Assembly (NCBI RefSeq): GCF_026559675.1
Contig: NZ_CP092891.1
Coordinates: 3,534,001 to 3,598,000 of the forward strand
Source of the DNA: Microbacterium oxydans
Lineage (GTDB): Bacteria > Actinomycetota > Actinomycetes > Actinomycetales > Microbacteriaceae
Direction: 5' to 3'
Length of the DNA stretch: 64,000 nt
Shown here: piece after piece, positions 61,849-64,000 of the stretch
Layout: every line of letters begins with the position of its first letter
How positions within the stretch are numbered: position 1 is the first letter of the stretch
Made by a program: the position numbers and the translations under genes
Notes under the pieces: model-generated
Databases searched by the model: none
The model's input: only the letters and a program-made list of their open reading frames with translations
What the model was told of the DNA's origin: nothing

Positions 61849-62916
61849 TCAGCGGAGCGTGGCCGCGACCTCGAGCACGCGCGCGATCGAGTCTTCCTCG
61901 CCGACGGAGATGCGGATGCCGTCGCCCGAGAACGGCCGCACGATGAGGTCGTTCTCGACGAAGGTCACGGCCGCGGCATCGGTGCGGTCGCCGGTCGGCA
62001 GCCAGACGAAGTTCGACTGCGAGTCCGGCACGTCCCAGCCCTGCGCGCGGAGGCCGGCCACCAGGCGCCCGCGCCGCTCGACGATCACGGCGACGCGCTC
62101 GAGCAGCTCGGCCTCGGCGTCGAGGCTCGCGATCGCGGCGTTCTCGGCGGCGGACGTGACGGACAGCGGGATGCCGGTGGTCCGGGCGGCGTCGAGGACC
62201 TTCTCGTGCCCGATCGCGTAGCCGATCCGGAGGCCGGCGAGACCGTAGGCCTTCGAGAAGGTGCGCAGCACCACGACGTTCGGGTGCTGCTCGAACACGC
62301 GCTCCGCGAGGCCGTCGACGGCGTCGGGCGCCGTCACGAACTCGGCGTACGCCTCGTCGAGGATGATCAGGACGTCGTTCGGGACGCGCTCGACGAAAGC
62401 GGCGAACTCGGCGCTCGTGATGATCGGGCCGGTCGGGTTGTTCGGCGTGCACAGGATGATCGCGCGGGTGCGATCGGTGACGGCATCCGCCATCGCGTCG
62501 AGGTCGTGACGGGAGTCGGCGGTGAGCGGCACCGGAACCCCGGTCGCACCGGCCACGAGGGGCAGGCTCGGGTAGGCCTCGAACGAGCGCCACGCGTAGA
62601 TGACCTCGTCGCCCACGGATGCGGTCGCCAGGATCAGCTGGTGCAGGATCGCGACACTGCCGGAGGCGACGTGCACCTGGTCGGGCCCGACGCCGTAGCG
62701 CGCACCGAGTCGCTCGCGCAGGCGCGCCGCGGTCGCGTCCGGGTACCGGTTCATCGGCGTCGTGCGCTGCAGCGCCTCGACCACCGACGGCAGCGGATCG
62801 AACGGGTTCTCGTTGCTCGAGAGCTTGAACGCATCGGGACCGGCCTGCTTGCCCTGGCGGTACGGCGCGAGAGCGGCGATGGCGGGACGGATACGGGGCA
62901 GGATCGGCTCGGTCAC
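61849..62916 (-). CDS. Histidinol-phosphate/aromatic aminotransferase (HisC2/Pat type)
   Basis: 355 residues from GTG at 62916. PLP-dependent fold-type [12 protein letters not shown] at the start, NNPTGPII, D187 in LIILDEAY, lysine K222 in [15 protein letters not shown] and the C-terminal [13 protein letters not shown]. Matches the short HisC/Pat group; actinobacterial members act on aromatic keto acids as well as histidinol phosphate, and no his genes are near. It is 116 bases upstream of bkdA, on the same strand. Confidence 0.92.
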   Translation of the reverse strand: MTEPILPRIRPAIAALAPYRQGKQAGPDAFKLSSNENPFDPLPSVVEALQRTTPMNRYPDATAARLRERLGARYGVGPDQVHVASGSVAILHQLILATASVGDEVIYAWRSFEAYPSLPLVAGATGVPVPLTADSRHDLDAMADAVTDRTRAIILCTPNNPTGPIITSAEFAAFVERVPNDVLIILDEAYAEFVTAPDAVDGLAERVFEQHPNVVVLRTFSKAYGLAGLRIGYAIGHEKVLDAARTTGIPLSVTSAAENAAIASLDAEAELLERVAVIVERRGRLVAGLRAQGWDVPDSQSNFVWLPTGDRTDAAAVTFVENDLIVRPFSGDGIRISVGEEDSIARVLEVAATLR

Positions 62917-63035
62917 GAGGTCGAGTCTACGAGAGTCGGTCGGAGCCGAAACAGGGCGGACAGGTCATCGCCGCGCACACCCCGAGGACACCGCGGGCTG
63001 ACACCCGCAGGCGTCCGTGGGACACTGGTCGGACT

Positions 63036-63440
63036 ATGCGCTTCATCATCCGCGTCGTCGTCAACGCCTTCGCCCTCTGGGTCGTCACGCTGATCCCTGC
63101 CCTGCAGGTCACGATCACCGCGTTCCCTCCCGGTGAGACCCTGCAGCTGGTCCTGACCCTGCTCGCGGTGGCCGCGATCTTCGCGCTGGTGAACACCATC
63201 ATCGGCACGGTCGTGAAGATCGTCGCCTTCCCGCTCTACATCATCACGTTCGGCCTGATCGGCTTCCTGATCAACGGCTTCCTGCTGTGGCTGACCGCGT
63301 GGATCACGAGCGGCTTCGGCTGGGGCCTCACCGTCGGCGACTTCTGGTGGGGCGTGCTCGCAGCGCTCATCATCTCGGTGATCAACGGCATCTTCGGCTT
63401 CATCCTGCGCCCGCAGAGCAAGAGCTCCCGCCGCGACTGA
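63036..63440 (+). CDS. Small membrane protein of the phage-holin-4 / YvlD family
   Basis: 134 residues with four membrane segments and short turns; the layout MRFIIRVVVNAFALWVVT and PLYIITFGLIGFLINGFLLWL matches the family usually named phage holin family 4 or YvlD, which is chromosomal and not linked to phage here. In Firmicutes YvlD genes belong to envelope-stress operons; role here unknown. Divergent from the aminotransferase gene. Confidence 0.85.
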   Translation: MRFIIRVVVNAFALWVVTLIPALQVTITAFPPGETLQLVLTLLAVAAIFALVNTIIGTVVKIVAFPLYIITFGLIGFLINGFLLWLTAWITSGFGWGLTVGDFWWGVLAALIISVINGIFGFILRPQSKSSRRD

Positions 63441-63448
63441 GTCGAGCG

Positions 63449-63850
63449 CTACTCGGTCGGACAGAGCCGAAGCGGGCTGACCTCCGCGAGGAACTCGAAG
63501 TCACGATCGCCGTGCAGCAGCGCCACGTCGCTGCGGATCGCCACGGCCGCGATCAGGCAGTCGGTCATGCTCCGGATCGGGTGCCCGTTGAGCGCGGACG
63601 CACGGTACAGGTCGGCGGCGTCCCGGAAGTCGCCCACCGGGTCGATCCCGATCAGCGGCAGCCCGTTCGTCAACACCTCCACCCTCGCCCGCTCCCGCGG
63701 CCTGGCGGCGCCCGCCAGGAGCTCCATGATCACCGGTTCCGTGATCGCGAGGTCTGCCCCCTCGGCGATCAGCCCGTTCAGCTGCTCGGCGGCCGGTGAG
63801 TCGGTCCCGCGGAGATAGGCGATCCAGACGGAGGTGTCGACGAGGATCAC
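63449..63850 (-). CDS. vapC: PIN-domain ribonuclease toxin (VapC family)
   Basis: 133 residues from GTG at 63850, overlapping the antitoxin stop (GTGA). PIN fold with acidic residues D5 (ILVDTSVW), E43 (IMELL), D97 (MTDCLIA) and D115/D117 (HGDRDFEF) that bind magnesium. Toxins of this family cut tRNA or rRNA. It lies directly downstream of and coupled to a VapB-type gene. Confidence 0.92.
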   Translation of the reverse strand: MILVDTSVWIAYLRGTDSPAAEQLNGLIAEGADLAITEPVIMELLAGAARPRERARVEVLTNGLPLIGIDPVGDFRDAADLYRASALNGHPIRSMTDCLIAAVAIRSDVALLHGDRDFEFLAEVSPLRLCPTE

Positions 63851-64000
63851 TCGTCGCCCCAGGACGCCGGTGCGTCGTCGCGCATCGCGTCGAGATCGCC
63901 GCTCCAGCCCGTCCCCCGCAGGCCGAGGAGGAACTCCTTCGTCAGGGGCACTCCGACGAGGCGGCGGAGCGCGAGATCGACGGCCTCCTTCTTGGTGGAG
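63847..64000 (-). CDS. vapB: VapB-type antitoxin, 5' end off the window
   Basis: Only the last 50 residues are in the window, read from the right edge. They start [16 protein letters not shown], which is the conserved helix region of VapB antitoxins (family form TKKEAVELALRE), and go on to an acidic/aromatic C-terminus ([19 protein letters not shown]) that would bind and block the PIN active site. The stop overlaps the vapC start by four bases. The N-terminal DNA-binding part is beyond base 64000. Confidence 0.85.
   Translation of the reverse strand, partial: STKKEAVDLALRRLVGVPLTKEFLLGLRGTGWSGDLDAMRDDAPASWGDE

Overview
The window is GC-rich, densely packed bacterial DNA. It looks like chromosome of a Gram-positive actinobacterium of the Microbacteriaceae, most likely Microbacterium or a close relative. 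Signs of this are the many GTG starts, the frequent ATGA/GTGA gene overlaps, a short HU protein without a lysine-rich tail, a fused CopD/CtaG membrane protein, a DtxR-type box at a heme oxygenase gene, and cysteine-free L28/L33/S14 ribosomal proteins. The genus is an inference from content; no rRNA is present. The only RNA gene seen is one tRNA-Gly(CCC). I found no CRISPR array, prophage or insertion sequence.

Layout. 1-11032 is a divergent carbohydrate locus. Leftward it has a Gfo/Idh/MocA dehydrogenase and an Opp/Dpp-type ABC transporter. Rightward it has a zinc-type dehydrogenase, a sugar ABC transporter (binding protein and two permeases) and a GH9-like glycosidase. 11063-12671 holds dcd, the tRNA and two small membrane proteins. 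12781-16270 is an APC transporter plus amidohydrolase, divergent from an Lrp-type regulator with a clear inverted repeat between them. 16310-28701 is mixed: DUF1684 protein, epimerase, MarR regulator with MFS exporter, aquaporin-like channel, AidB-like protein, APC permease, CorA, a serine-hydrolase-like lipoprotein, DUF2470 protein with heme oxygenase behind an iron box, and a Pif1-like helicase. 28810-34957 has a secreted-type protein, CopD-CtaG, HU, a TetR regulator with hydrolase, and the rpmB-rpmG-rpsN operon.

34966-42690 is a long leftward zinc-homeostasis cluster. It runs znuA-znuC-znuB, zur, two genes of the YcgR/YcgQ type, a large TolB-like membrane protein and a 3-methyladenine glycosylase, with a Zur box in front of znuA. 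42808-49052 is an alpha-glucoside uptake and hydrolysis operon (binding protein, two permeases, GH13) divergent from a ROK regulator. 49118-50752 is an aldo/keto reductase with a divergent TetR regulator. 50779-58092 is a second Opp/Dpp transporter with a dihydrodipicolinate-synthase-family lyase and a divergent LysR regulator. 58238-62916 encodes the E2, E1-beta and E1-alpha subunits of a branched-chain-type 2-oxoacid dehydrogenase and an aromatic/histidinol-phosphate aminotransferase. The right edge has a small holin-like membrane protein and a VapBC toxin-antitoxin pair.

Most of the window is transport and catabolism of sugars, peptides and amino-acid-like compounds, each unit with its own local regulator. 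The least ordinary observations are: two ABC permease-ATPase fusions; the Zur-linked YcgQ/YcgR extension; a class-C beta-lactamase-fold lipoprotein whose SxxK motif reads DVTR; an aquaporin lacking the pore arginine; the uncertain substrates of the GH9 and lyase loci; and a 22-bp interspersed repeat on both sides of the ribosomal-protein operon. I did not find a convincing wholly new multi-gene system.
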